A DNA stretch of 64,000 nt from Eulemur rufifrons (Eukaryota; Chordata; Mammalia; Primates; Lemuridae), in assembly GCF_041146395.1 (NCBI RefSeq), contig NC_090990.1, forward strand, positions 40,992,001 through 41,056,000, written 5' to 3'. Within the stretch, counting starts at the first letter, position 1. Each line of letters starts with the position of its first letter. The position numbers were made by a program, and so were the translations under genes. Positions 1 through 10,399 of this stretch are shown here, in pieces. The notes under the pieces are model-generated. The model ran no database searches. It was given only the letters and a program-made list of their open reading frames with translations, and was not told the origin of the DNA.

Positions 1-460
1 AGAGCTGGACAGTAAAGAAGTAAAAACGGATTTTATTCAGTACTATTGCAATAGGGGAAAAGAGACCTCAGTATAGAACTGGGCTCAGTTCTGCATACAA
101 TAAGGAAGAGTGGGGATTTACAGCCACGGAGCAGGGTCGGGTCAGTGGATAGAAAATTACTAAAAGAAAACATCAGGGGTGAGGAGGGATCTGGCTAACC
201 TGACTCGACAGGATTCTTGCTGAAGGCAGGCCAGGTGACCAGACAGCAAGGGCAGGGGATGATGGAGGATGAGGATTTTGATCAGATGTAAGGGCGGGGG
301 ATTCTCTCTAAACTGACTTAGCAGGATTCTTCTACAGAAGGACTCTACAAAGACAGACACTGAAGCCAAGGTTGAGACCTAGTTGAGAAGGGGGCATAGA
401 GGAGCCTGACTAAAGTTTGGTCAAGGAGAGAGTCTTTCTCACCACCCTCTCCCCCAAAGT
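1..460 (-). mobile_element. LTR-like remnant (family not assigned)
   Basis: On the minus strand an AATAAA polyadenylation signal lies at 37-32, which suggests the 3' part of an LTR read leftward. The block contains two diverged copies of one module: ACCTGACTCGACAGGATTCT near 198 and AACTGACTTAGCAGGATTCT near 312. That internal duplication is typical of old LTRs. No TG/CA termini or target duplication could be placed, and the left edge is cut by the window. It could instead be another kind of old retroposon. Confidence 0.35.
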
Positions 461-1590
461 CAAGTTAATAGTTTTTTCAAATACCTCTTTCATAGTCCTC
501 ATCTGTCCTTTTTTCAGATAATGGCTTTGCAACTCATGGTCTGTATTTTATTGCTTATGTGACTGTTGTCCTCATGAGGCTGTTAGATATGAAGATGAAT
601 CCAAGCCACAGCCATTTCCATAGAACCAAAAATACTGCCTGGCAAAGAATCTTAAGTGTATCTGAACATATTTCTGCTGAACAACTGAAAGGCTGGATCG
701 GTGAATGGACCGCTGGGACCCTGGACTGGGTTGAAGATGCCAAACCTCCAGAACTGCTTTCTCTGCTGCCTGGTGCTGCTGATAGGGATTCTGGTCCCAT
801 AAACAGCTGCCCCATTTAAATTACTTGCTTTTTATTTGTTCTAAGCCCCAAAGACCTCCAGGCACTATAACCTGTTCACCTGCATGAGATTTGCAAGTCA
901 TCAATTCCTGACCATGGACCATTTCCTTTGTCAAGGGGAGAAAGTGATTCCCTGCAGTCTTCTGAATTCGCAAAGAAAAACTGTCCAGATGTGTCTGGCC
1001 TACCTCTTTCTGCTCTCTCTCCCTCTCAGCCCCCCTAAATTTGCCTCCAAATGAAATTCACTTCTGGCCGAGGGGAGAGAAGAAGGATTAGGGAGTCCAC
1101 ATGCAACTTCTTTCAAGCTTTAGGGGAGGGCAGATGGTTCCAGTCAGTGTTTTCCTTACATGCTGATTTTGTTCCTTAAGGCAGAAATGCAGGGAGGATG
1201 CCCAGGCTGGCTTACCATTAACCCTTGGTGGGCTGGGTGGTCTTCTCAGGCTGGGCCAGTACAGGCTTCAGAGTCATGAGGGGATCTGGGGTACAGGATA
1301 GAACAGTTGTACAGGTCACATTTCTGGGCTGTGTTAATGTTCCCTATGGTGAATCATATTCTGAAATGCTATAATTCCAGTAACTCAGTGAGTTTGGGAA
1401 TAGGTAAGCCGTTATAGAAAAGTTAAGCTTTGGTTTTTCCCTGAAAAATGGGGCTTATTTGGAAGGAGAGGACAGAGTGGGAATTCTAAGCAAGAAAATT
1501 AATGTTAATATGGTGACAATTTGGTGAATTAATTTCAATCCAATAAATATTTGTTGAATACACAAATAGGAACTATCTGCATCCTTGATA
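461..1590. other. Unique sequence, nothing recognised
   Basis: No repeat family or exon is recognised. Opposed open frames at 555-819 on both strands show no domain and cover the same DNA, so they are probably chance. Pyrimidine-rich tracts occur near 1000-1030. Confidence 0.5.
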
Positions 1591-1624
1591 GATACTATAA
1601 ATATTTACAGGACTTGGTGGTTCA

Positions 1625-1718
1625 GTGATTGATCATTTCTCCCCGTGCCAGGTCCTGGGCTAGATGGCAGGGATCAGAGATGAAGATGGTTTCTGAAGTC
1701 AAGCTCATAGTCTAGCAG
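1625..1718 (-). mobile_element. L2 LINE 3' end, part 1
   Basis: Carries the reverse of the L2 tail: GTGCCAGGTCCTGGGCTAGA, then a block ending in CTCATAGTCTAG. The element is interrupted at 1719 by an MST LTR and resumes at 2088. Confidence 0.65.
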
Positions 1719-2087
1719 CGCTGTGGTTTGAATGTCCCTTCTAAAACTCGTGTTGAAATATAATTGCCACTGCAATGGCATTAGATGGGTGGAATGTTTA
1801 AGGAGTGATTAGGTCACAGAAGCTCTGTCCTTGTGAATTGATGAATGCTGTTGTCACAAGAGTGGCTTTGTTATAAAACTGCTTGCTCTTCTCTCGCTCT
1901 CTCTCATGCTCTCTCGCCGTGTGATACCCTCCACCATGTTATGATGTAACAAAAAGACCCTCTTCAGATGCTGGCACCTTGATATTGGAATCCTTGGCCT
2001 CCAGAACTGTGAGAAATAAATTTCTTTTCTTTATAAATTATACAGTCTGTGGTATTCTGTGATAGCAGCAGAAAATGGACTAAGATA
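1719..2087 (+). mobile_element. Solo MST-type MaLR LTR
   Basis: The sequence has the MST/THE layout: TGTGGTTTGAATGTCCC at the start, GTGATTAGGTCA in the middle, a CTCTCT-rich tract, GAACTGTGAGAAATAAATTT with its polyadenylation signal, then a terminal GGACTAAGATA. An exact 5 bp target duplication, AGCAG, lies at 1714-1718 and 2088-2092. With those edges the LTR begins CGCTGTGG and ends TA, so both the TG and CA termini appear to have decayed by C/T transitions. No internal MaLR sequence adjoins it, so it is a solo LTR. It sits inside an L2. Confidence 0.92.
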
Positions 2088-2310
2088 AGCAGTTAAAAAG
2101 TTCATAATAGCACAGAGAAGAGAGTGACCAATTTTGTCCAGTGAGGTCAAGGGTATCCCACAGAGAATAGGAATCTGAACCATGTTTTGATGGAAAAATA
2201 GGATTTCTTTGGTTGGATGGGGAAGAATAGAGGAAATGGGGAAGGGTGTTTTAGGCTGAGGAACAGCATATGCAACAGCTCAGATGTATGAAACAGCATG
2301 TACATCTGGG
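2088..2310 (-). mobile_element. L2 LINE 3' region, part 2
   Basis: L2 continues past the MST LTR. The block GGGTGTTTTAGGCTGAGGAA then AGCATATGCAACAGCT matches the L2 module that usually reads as a fill-in of 'ggcattccaggcagaggaacagcatgtgcaaagg'. Diverged, but colinear with 1625-1718. Confidence 0.55.
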
Positions 2311-2344
2311 GAAAACCATAGTTGTTTGTATTTTCAGAGTGCTC

Positions 2345-2433
2345 AGTTGACATTCATTAAGCACCTGTGTGGCAGGGACTGCTGCATGCGCTGGGATAAA
2401 TGAGTAGCTGAGGCAGACATATTTCTTTCTTGT
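2345..2433 (-). mobile_element. MIR/L2 tail fragment
   Basis: ACATTCATTAAGCACCTGTG followed by GGCAGGGACTG is the reverse of the shared MIR/L2 3' tail. An MLT1 LTR begins immediately after it. Confidence 0.5.
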
Positions 2434-2764
2434 TGTATTAGTTGCTAGGGCTGCCATAACAAAATACCACAGACTTGGTGGCTTGAACAAGAGAAATTTA
2501 TTCTGTTACGGTTCTTGTGGCTAGAAGTCTGAGATCAAGGTGCCAACAGGGTTGGCTTCTTCTGAGGTCGTCTTCTCTTTCCGTCTTCATATGGTCTTTC
2601 TTCTTCTTATAAGGACACCAGTCATATTGGATCAGGACCCACCCTAAGAGCCTCACTTTAACTTAATTACCTCTTTTAAAATCCTATCTCCAAATACAGT
2701 CATATTCAGAGGTACTGGGGATTCAACATATGAATTTTGGGGTGACACAATTTAGCTCATAACA
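2434..2764 (-). mobile_element. MLT1 LTR (MLT1A/B-like)
   Basis: On the minus strand this is a classic MLT1 LTR. On the plus strand it reads TGTATTAGTTGCTAGGGCTG at the left edge, TTATAAGGACACCAGTCATA, CTCCAAATACAGTCATATTC and finally GACACAATTTAGCTCATAAC. No matching target duplication is seen (CTTGT before, CTGGC after). The middle of the element is shorter than MLT1A, so an internal deletion is likely. Confidence 0.92.
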
Positions 2765-3060
2765 CTGGCAGAGGGTTTAAATTCATGTGCGTGTGCATGT
2801 ATGTGGCTGTATGTGTAGGGATACAGCCTACGGTAAGTGCTGTGAAGGTAAAAACAAGATACTAGCATAGAAATCGACCATACATTCAGCAAACGTTGTT
2901 GGAACCTTCTTTATGAGCCAGGGTTTAGGTTTGTTGCTGGGGATCAAAAGGTTCATCAGACATGACTATTGCCCTTAAAATTTTCACAGGGTGGTAGAGG
3001 AATCCTATGTATGTACAAGGAAATAGATGGGCTGATCCCACAGCTGGAGTTAAATGGTAA
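2765..3060 (-). mobile_element. L2-like fragments
   Basis: TAAGTGCTGTGAAGGTAAAA near 2836 and GAGCCAGGGTTTAGGTTTGTTGCTGGGGAT near 2914 (quoted in pieces, diverged) follow the order of a reversed L2 tail. Two overlapping copies may be present. Confidence 0.45.
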
Positions 3061-3596
3061 ATCAGGAACACTGGAGCTGTTTCAGCTGAGTTAGGGGAGG
3101 TGGTGGTGGTGGGGTGTTCACTGGAGTCATGCAGGACGAGTCAGGGCCTTGGGGTCCTCCCTAGTGGGGAACAGCCAGTTCCACTATGTCCTAGAGATGA
3201 GCTTCTCTTCCAAGGCACAATGCCCTGGGTCTTGGCCCTTCTCTGCACCCAGGTGGGCCCAGAGGTCCAGAATCAGAGGAGATTGGCACAGGGCCATCCA
3301 GGACAATTCATCATTAGCAGCATGCATTTACTGTGGGCCACGTGGTGGGAGCTTAGGGTGTACCTTAAACAAGTTCTGAAGCAGAGACTGAAAACATAGG
3401 CTCGCTAGGAAGTGACTGTACCAGCTCAGGCCAGTGGAGGACAAGAGCAGTAATGAGTTCTCAGGAAGGGAATGCAGAAACCAGGTGGAGAAATGGACAA
3501 AATCCACCTAGGTCCAGCTAAGACTGGGGAAGAACCTTCACTGGTTCCTCACTGAAGGGGAGTTGGGAGAATATAGCATAGCTAATTGTTTAGGGC
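3061..3596. other. Unique sequence, nothing recognised
   Basis: No repeat family, exon or RNA is recognised. Two overlapping plus-strand frames (3100-3399 and 3149-3379) lack any domain signature. Confidence 0.5.
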
Positions 3597-3795
3597 AGAG
3601 GGTATCAAAATTTCATGTTCCAAAGGATTGCTTGGAGAGACTGTCAACCATGCAGTTTACCAGGCCTCAACCCAGCAGCACTCAGCAGGGCAGACTGGTG
3701 GGACCCTGGAACCAGCATTTTGAACAAACCACCTCTTCTCCCCATATGTTTTGGATGTAGATAGGTGCATTACTGATCACACTTTGAGAATTCTG
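3597..3795 (+). mobile_element. MER5A-like hAT-Charlie MITE
   Basis: The left end GGCAGAGGGTATCAAAATTT and right end CACACTTTGAGAATTCTG resemble decayed MER5A terminal inverted repeats. The central CAGGCCTCAACCCAG and GGTGGGACCCTGGAACCAG fit the MER5A core. An 8 bp target duplication could not be fixed. Confidence 0.65.
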
Positions 3796-4185
3796 CCTCT
3801 GCGTTATTCAGTACACATAGAACTTGTGAACTGTATCATAAACTGTACATAGTTTTCTATTCTGAGTTGTTTAGTCACTCTCAATGGGTTCATTTGGGTG
3901 ACAAAAGTCCTCAGTTAAATCAACTGTGCAGATATTGTTATACACATATGCCTGGACCATGTAGACCCCGCTAACTGTCTCAGTTACCATTCTGCTGCCT
4001 GGGGGGTGCACTCCAGGTTCAAGCTCACCCTCAGACTGCCAATGACACGGGTGCCTGAGGAGCAGACGGGCTCACGTGACTATTTTGCCCAAGTTTCCAA
4101 AGCAACTGGAAGAAAGAGGGAGATGACTTAATGTTGTCTTAATATGATTACTCATAACGTTTCTTGAGAGCATACTACGTGCCAG
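3796..4185. other. Unique sequence; short MIR-like tail at its end
   Basis: Nothing is recognised until CATACTACGTGCCAGGCACT near 4169, a short match to the reversed MIR/L2 tail. Confidence 0.4.
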
Positions 4186-4330
4186 GCACTTGGGTTCTCC
4201 CAGAAGCAGACTCAGAGACAAAGATTGAAATGCAAGTAGTTTTTACTGGTGATGATCCTGGGAAACACCCATAGGGAAGTGACACAGAAAAGGTCAGGAA
4301 GCCAGGAAAAAAATGTGTTTTCAAGTGCAT
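4186..4330. mobile_element. Unclassified old retroposon-like block
   Basis: CAGAAGCAGACTCAGAGACA, AAATGCAAGTAGTTTTTACT and GATCCTGGGAAACACC form a module I have seen dispersed in mammalian genomes, but I cannot name its family with confidence. Confidence 0.35.
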
Positions 4331-4378
4331 CACCCAGTGAACAACTAGAGCTGAGTCATGCTGGGGTCCTCTAGGGTA

Positions 4379-4488
4379 GGGTGACCAACCATTACAGTTT
4401 GCCTGGGACAGATGGGTTTGATGGATGAGAGACTTTCAGTACAACCCCCCAGAAAAGTTCCAGGAAAATTGGAATGCATTGATCACCC
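4379..4488. mobile_element. Palindromic MITE with terminal inverted repeats
   Basis: The left end GGGTGACCAACCATTACAGT is the imperfect reverse complement of the right end, which reads ATTGGAATGCATTGATCACCC in two overlapping pieces. The interior also folds on itself (TTTGCCTGGGA against TTCCAGGAAAATT). At 110 bp with matching ends it is a non-autonomous DNA transposon; the family is uncertain. Confidence 0.6.
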
Positions 4489-4905
4489 AGTCTGGGACCC
4501 AGTGTAGAGCATGTGCCTAAAGCTATCCCAACCTAGGTGGGTGGGTGAGGAAACTGGGTTATTTATCCACCAATGCACCATCTGTCATTGGTCAGGGAGG
4601 ATGCCATTTCTAGATCCCCAAACTAGAGATGCAGTGTCTCCTTGCAGCTCTTGAGCAGTCCTGAGTGCTCAGTAAACCCACCTACTGTGCGATGGTTGTG
4701 CTGTGTCTCTCTGAAATGGGAGCTGGGGCAGAAATGCTTCTCACTGCATCTCGTTGCTGCCTGCCTTTCCTTCCTCACTTCCCTGTCTCTTCTCTCTCAC
4801 TGCCTGGGCTTGCACCCATCATGTAAACCATCAACATCTTAATCCCTGCCTCAGGCTCTGCCTTCTAAAGGACCTGGCCTGGCCTAATTCACCTGGGACT
4901 TCGGA
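4489..4905. other. Unique sequence, nothing recognised
   Basis: No repeat or exon is seen. The interval is pyrimidine-rich near 4750-4800. Confidence 0.45.
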
Positions 4906-4907
4906 CA

Positions 4908-5015
4908 CTGAAATTCAAGTCTTAGTTTTTTGGCTGACTTGCTGTGTCACTTTGGATAGTTAATGTCTCTCTTATGGACCTTGGTTTCCCCACTCCCAAA
5001 TGAGGATATTGGAAC
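4908..5015 (+). mobile_element. MIR fragment
   Basis: Contains TTGCTGTGTCACTTTGGATA and GACCTTGGTTTCCCCACT, matching the MIR core 'tgtgaccttgggcaa...cctcagtttcc'. Confidence 0.6.
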
Positions 5016-5690
5016 TATATGACCCTTCTCAGTCCTCATATTCTCTGATCCTATAAGGCTTCCCTAAAAGACTTTTGTAAGTTCGCTGCTAAGCAGTAAG
5101 CCACAGACTCCTTTCAACTTAGTCATATTTCTCCCCCATCACTCTTAATGAATCTTGGTTTCCTGGGCAATTTTTATTTAAAAGAAAAAAGGAAAACAGG
5201 GGAAAGCAAGTTTGGAAACTCACAGTCTTTATGCCTCGAGGAGATTTTCCTAAAACAATCTTTTTTTTTTTTTTTTTTTGTCAGGAGCAGGGAACTTACT
5301 TTGTAAGAAAATTCAGTCATTCTGAAATGGCCTTTGAAACCAAAGACTGTGGAAAAGTTTAAGGAAAAGCACAAAGTGATTGGGGATAAATAGTTCCATA
5401 TGAGTTACTGGATATAATATTCCTCCTTGTACCACTCAATTCTGGGTGAAAGCAGAGACTGCATGCTTGGTGTGTGCTAACAGATTTGTGTTTAGGTTTA
5501 ATGGGATTTTTAGAAGGGTCAAGAATTCCCCCAAAGAGTACTTATCCACTCTGCTCTCTGAAGGTCACAAGAAGCCACTCAAAATCCCACCTCCTTTTTG
5601 TTCTTGGGCCTTACAGGTTTTGCTCACTTCTATGACAAATAATTCAGAGAAGTCAGAGGATGAAGAGTAACAATACTAATGGTAATAATA
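5016..5690. other. Unique sequence with a T19 tract
   Basis: The only structure seen is a run of 19 T at 5261-5279. A 74-codon plus frame (5446-5670) has no recognisable domain. Confidence 0.5.
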
Positions 5691-5694
5691 TTAA

Positions 5695-5840
5695 CAATAA
5701 TATAATCAAAACTGATTATCAAATGTATAGTGCATTAACTCATTGGGGCTTCACACTATGAGAGTGTAACAACTGGCCCCAAGTCACCCAGTGGTGGAGG
5801 TGAAATGGAAACCTGGATCTGTTAGACCCCAAGTCTGTAC
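5695..5840 (-). mobile_element. MIR fragment
   Basis: GCCCCAAGTCACCCAGTGGT and GAAACCTGGATCTGTTAGAC match the reversed MIR core. AAATGTATAGTGCATTAACT at the left fits the tail side. Confidence 0.6.
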
Positions 5841-6154
5841 TTTGGTCACGGGGGATGGTGCCTTGGGCAGCGTTCTGGACCAGAAGCCTTTTAGGTAACT
5901 TTTAATTTGACTATCCCATAAGCGTCTGCTTCTCTGGGCAATAGAGAATGAAACAGCTCTTACGGGCCAGGCCTTGCGGTAGCAAAGGGGAATCAAATAG
6001 GGCTCTCCCTTCTGCAGACTGAGCCTCAATAAGGCAGCTAAGGCATGTCACAGATGGGTCGGTTCATATCATACTTCAGACACAGGTAATCATCATACAG
6101 CATACGAGGGTGAGTGAAAGGTCAGGGAAAATTACAAGGAATATTGGGAGCAAT

Positions 6155-6245
6155 CACGGTCAGAAGTCTGGCTGTGCTATTTCCTAGTCACGTGGCCTCG
6201 GGCAAGTTGATGAACCTCTTTGAGCCTCGGGTTCAAGGAGGGAAA
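6155..6245 (+). mobile_element. MIR fragment
   Basis: GTGCTATTTCCTAGTCACGT, CTCGGGCAAGTTGATGAACC and TTTGAGCCTC follow the MIR core in order. Confidence 0.65.
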
Positions 6246-6620
6246 CTCATTTGGACAAGACCTTGAAGGTTGCACAAGATTTGAACATGTGAAAATATGA
6301 AGGAAAGAAACACATCAAAATTAATAGAGTTGTAGGATTATGAATGACTTCTTTAAACAATTTTTTTCTATGTAGGGGTATAAAGATACACATAAAAACA
6401 ACAGCAAGAATTTATGAATTCTAGGGTTGGCAGCAGAATTGATTTTTTTAAAGGAGATTTTTTTATTGTTTATGAACAATATTTAAATAGGATTTTGATT
6501 ATGGGAAGTCATGGCCAGAAATGAGTCTGGAAGGAGAGGTTGCAGGGAGGGGGTGCTAAACTGTTATGCATAAGCTACTAAAAGATGTTGCTGTTTCCCT
6601 GGATTCTGAGTCTGCCTATG
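6246..6620. other. AT-rich unique sequence
   Basis: Nothing is recognised apart from short A and T tracts near 6360-6480. Confidence 0.4.
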
Positions 6621-6639
6621 GCAGAGAATGGCTAGTTGT

Positions 6640-7055
6640 TCTGCCATTTTGCAAATCTGCTTCCTTTTACTCTTGGGCACAAGTTATCCTACATTTCCGA
6701 GCCTTTCTTGCAATGAGGCATGGCCATGTTTTTCAACTAATGGAACATGGGTGGGAATTTCATCTGCCACTTGCAGGCGTGGCCCACAAAAAGCCTTCTG
6801 CATATGACTCCCCCTCCTTCCCTATCTGCAGACCTGAGGCTGATGCCCAGGGCAAACTGGCAGCCACGTAGAAGATGGCAGATCCTCTCTGTGAGCCTGG
6901 GTCCCTGAGTCACCGTGTGGGGCAGAACTCTGTGACTGGAATTTACGGACTGGCTAGACTTTACAAGGGTAGAACTATTCTTTTAAGGCTTTGGGATTTC
7001 TTGGTTTTGTTCTTATAGCAGCTAGTGTTGTCTTAATTAATATAACAGCAAACTT
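6640..7055 (+). mobile_element. Old MLT1 LTR (MLT1J/K-like)
   Basis: The order is GCCATGTTTTTCAACTAATG (the 'gaccaatgg' region), AGAAGATGGCAGATCCTCTC, GAGCCTGGGTCCCTGAGTCA, then CTTATAGCAGCTAGTGTTGT near the 3' end. This is the layout of the oldest MLT1 subfamilies. Termini are too decayed to define a target duplication. The 101-codon frame over 6566-6871 lies within it and is not a gene. Confidence 0.7.
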
Positions 7056-8340
7056 GAGCCTTCCTCAGATAGGGCTCAGAGGGAGAGACCTGGAGGAGAG
7101 AGGTAGTGAGGGGAAGTTTGCTGATGGGAAGTCAGTAGCAAAATGACACCCTGCTGTGGCTAAGGATGGCGGTCCCTGTGTAAAGACTCCTGGTCTTTGG
7201 GTCAGCGCCATCTGCTATCCATTGTGTTATTTTGCTTTTCTGTGTTGTGGTGCCTTTGTAGTCTCCTCAGGACTTGAGTACAATGGGTTAAACCCTCTGG
7301 TTTAGTGTCACCTGTGCTTTGGGGAATTAAGGGAAGGCCAATGTCTATATGTGGGAAGATGCTGTGACAGCTCAGGGAAGCTTCAATGGACAGAAATGAG
7401 CAGTAGAGAAGCCTAGAGCAGAGGTCTGGAGGGAGAGGGGCCACCAAGATCATGTAAGCTCTCCTCGGAAGTCCTGGTAGTGGGTGCGGGGGGATTTGCT
7501 TTCGCTTCTGCAGTGACACAAGCTAAGGTTTCAGTTGGGTGATGGCTCCTCAGACTCTGAAGGGCACTTTACCCTTTAGACTGCGGAACTTGGGAATACT
7601 TGAGTTGCTTATATTTTAAAAGTTTTCTTCAATGAAGATTATTTTTGATAAAGGAAAAAAAAAATGCCACAATGGAAAAGAAAGAAATAAAAATCAAAGT
7701 GCCTAAGCTTATCGCATCGGGTCTAGCGGAGAGTAGGTGATCAGTCCTTGGCAGCCTCCTCGGTTTCAAAGTGATGACAGCTCTTTGGAAGAAGGAACTC
7801 CTGGCACTGTTTTAATTGATTATTATTTTCCCATACATTGATCATCAGATGCATTCTGATTTTAGAAACATTTAAATGTAAAAAAAAATGTGCCTCTGAG
7901 ATTAAGAAAGTGCTCTGGGATGGCGATCTGCTCTTGGGTGTTAGGAACGCCAGTCCTCCTGGGATGGAGATTTTCCTGATGGTTTCTGTGAAGCAGTTAA
8001 TGTAACCAAAACCCAAGTGCTTAGATCAGAATGTTGTCTTTCCTCTTACATTCACAGTAAACACGGTTTATTTATCACCCGTTCTTGAATGGCGATTTCT
8101 CAGCACAGCTCGCACGGGTTCCTGGAAGTGGTACGACCCTGGGCTTGTTCACATGCTCCGGTCCCTTACTTCCTCTCAAGGGGCAAGACCTGGCCTGGCA
8201 GGGCAGATCGTGATGTTCCCTGGAATACAGAGGTGCCCAGAGAGCAGCCGGTTCTGAATGTCACATCAAGTGAATAGGGACATTAACAAACTGGCATGAA
8301 TTCAGTCGAAATGGTGGGGGACATATTCAAAACCTTCAGC
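7056..8340. other. Unique sequence, nothing recognised
   Basis: The longest frame, 7202-7519 on the minus strand, has no recognisable domain. No repeat family or RNA gene is identified over about 1.3 kb, which is among the longest unannotated stretches in the window. Confidence 0.45.
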
Positions 8341-8369
8341 AGCAGCATTTTTTGAGGACCTACAGTGTG
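8341..8369 (-). mobile_element. MIR fragment, left half of a split copy
   Basis: AGGACCTACAGTGTGC is the reversed MIR tail. It stops at an LTR insertion and the same MIR resumes at 8968. Confidence 0.75.
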
Positions 8370-8373
8370 CCAG

Positions 8374-8963
8374 TGTTGGGGTGCAGAAAACCATACCCCA
8401 AAGTGAAGTCCTCAGAAGCAAAGTTTCTCTCTGACCCTCTCCTGCTCTCATGTCCCTCACCCCTTCTTCCCCGGAGCTCACCATAGCAACTAGAATCCCT
8501 CATAGAAACCAGAACGCGTTTCCCCCAAAGCCCGCCATAAAACCTAACAATTTAACTCTAATTCCTCCCACCTTTCTGTATAAGAGCTGGCCATAAAGAA
8601 ATTCTCTGACCTACTTTGTTTGATTGTAGATCGCAAGACCCCATTGCAGAAAGGGTCCTGCCCCATATCCAGGAGGAAGGGATGCTGCTCAGAGAGGCCA
8701 AGAAGAATCTGGACAGACAGGCCTTGCTGGTTTCCCCACTCAGTCAGTTACCATTAGATCATACCCTTTCTGTCCAATTGTAGTTCATTCTTCACTGGAC
8801 TTAAGCATAAAAACAGTTTTATCTGTACATTTCAGTCTTCATTCTGCAGACTCCTGTGTCATGTAAAACTACAATCAAATAATTGCTTTCTGTTTATGTT
8901 ATAGGGGCGTCCACTGTGACCGTTACGATGGGAAGGCAAGGAATCACCCCTTTCCACCCTACA
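8374..8963 (+). mobile_element. Solo LTR, ERV1-like, inserted into a MIR
   Basis: The element begins TGTTGGGGTGCAG and ends CACCCTACA, the expected TG...CA. A 4 bp duplication CCAG flanks it at 8370-8373 and 8964-8967; 4 bp duplications are typical of gammaretrovirus-like (ERV1) insertions. Deleting it rejoins a continuous MIR, which independently confirms both edges. A related copy in the opposite orientation lies at 18945-19444. Length is 590 bp. I do not assign a family name. No internal proviral sequence adjoins, so it is a solo LTR. Confidence 0.88.
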
Positions 8964-9162
8964 CCAGGGTGCTAGGTGCTTACATTTGTTCTATTATGTA
9001 ACTTTACAACAACTGTGTGGAATGGTATCGCGAGTATCCCATGTCACACAGATAAAAAAACAACATTCAGAAAGGTTAAGTCACTTGTGACATGAGGGAG
9101 TTGGGGGCAAATCCGGGTGGTTCCAATTCCAGAGCCTGTGCTCTTCTCCACTGCACTGCGAG
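8964..9162 (-). mobile_element. MIR, right half of a split copy
   Basis: GGTGCTAGGTGCTTACATTT, AACTTTACAACAACTGTGTG, AGAAAGGTTAAGTCACTTGT and CCAGAGCCTGTGCTCTTCTC follow reversed MIR nearly end to end. The overlapping 91 and 103 codon minus frames (9044-9355) run across it and are not coding. Confidence 0.85.
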
Positions 9163-9369
9163 AGACATGACAAATAACTGAAGACGGTTTCGCCTGGAGA
9201 TGAGGAAGAAGAGACTCAGAGGGGAGGTAATTTCTGTCTTCAGAACCCTGGGAGGCAGAGTGGGAACTGAAAAGACTAGGAGCACGCAGTGACAGTGGCA
9301 GTGGCAGAGCCAGAGTTGTAACTGGGGGCTGCCTGGGATTGGTTTCTGCATCCATAAACCGGAAAACAG

Positions 9370-9463
9370 CAGCTACTTCACAGAGTTGTTAGGAGGGTTA
9401 AATAAGGTAACATTTGGAAACCATATAGGCTCCATGCTTAGTAAGTGCTCAATAAATGTTTCA
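9370..9463 (+). mobile_element. MIR tail
   Basis: AGAGTTGTTAGGAGGGTTAA, ATAAGGTAACATTTGG and AGTAAGTGCTCAATAAATGT match the 3' half of MIR. It closely resembles the MIR tail at 10400-10492. Confidence 0.8.
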
Positions 9464-9624
9464 TTCCACCCCACCCCCCACCTCACCCCGCTATAACTCC
9501 TTCTTTCCTCTTTCCAGTAAGGGTTGCCATGTGGAAGACTTTTTGCATGTGGCCCCCAAAGACTAAAAAGTGGAGGTTTCAGAGAAGTAGATTTTGGTTC
9601 ACTAACAGGGTGAATATTCCATTC

Positions 9625-9738
9625 CTTTCAACAAACATTTATTAGACATCTACTTAAAGTCAGGCCTGGAGTTGAGAACTGGGCATGCAGAAATAAGTAA
9701 GATGTGGTCCCCCCCCTCTGGGAGTTTCCAACCTACAG
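9625..9738 (-). mobile_element. L2 3' end
   Basis: AACAAACATTTATTAGACAT, GTCAGGCCTGGAGTTGAGAA and CAGAAATAAGTAAGATGTGG are reversed L2 tail modules. Confidence 0.7.
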
Positions 9739-10215
9739 CAGCAGTTGATAAGATGAGAAGGGCCACCATGACCTCATGGACTATTTCCTATTCCGTTAGA
9801 GGACCACAGCAGGGCAGGCAGCTTGGGGAGACAGTTCCCTGGGTCCTGAAGGTGATCACGCAGTGGCTGGAGAAGCAGTTGGCTGTCAGGGACGCTAACA
9901 GGCTGGGACTACGCATTTCTGGAGCTCCTGCCACCAAGCGCTGCAGCCTACATAGCCAAGGCGGGTGTCACTGGAGTAATCATGGCACGCTTTTCTGCTA
10001 CACCTAGATGGGCCCCAGAAGCCTTTTCAGTATGTTTTAAGCAGCCTGAGGCAGGGAAAACGGCCCTTGGAGAAAACCCCAGTGCCAGACTGCTCTGGAA
10101 TCAATCCCTGAGGCTGAATGTACTCACTGGTGGGGGAGAGGGAGATGGAAACCTGAACAGCAAGTGCCCTGGGTGTGGGCTGCTCTCCACCTGGACACCC
10201 AGGGGACCTGCCCCT
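9739..10215. other. Unique sequence, nothing recognised
   Basis: Frames on both strands (9672-10007, 9982-10347 plus; 10027-10335 minus) are GC-rich with no domain signature. No repeat is recognised. Confidence 0.45.
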
Positions 10216-10217
10216 CA

Positions 10218-10350
10218 CCACATTCAGGTCTCTGCTCAGCATCCCCTCCTCAGAGAATCCTCCCCTCCCTCCCCGCCACCTCACTCTGCCCCCACCTCCT
10301 GCATAATTGTCCTTCTCAGTACTCACCCTAATCAATGGATTTCCTGATGG
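10218..10350 (+). mobile_element. L2 fragment
   Basis: CACATTCAGGTCTCTGCTCA, CCTCCTCAGAGAATCC and TGCATAATTGTCCTTCTCAG fit the L2 module that lies before the terminal tail. Confidence 0.55.
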
Positions 10351-10399
10351 ATTGATTGTGGAATCCCTGACTCATTTGTAAAAACTGAGAAATCAAAAC

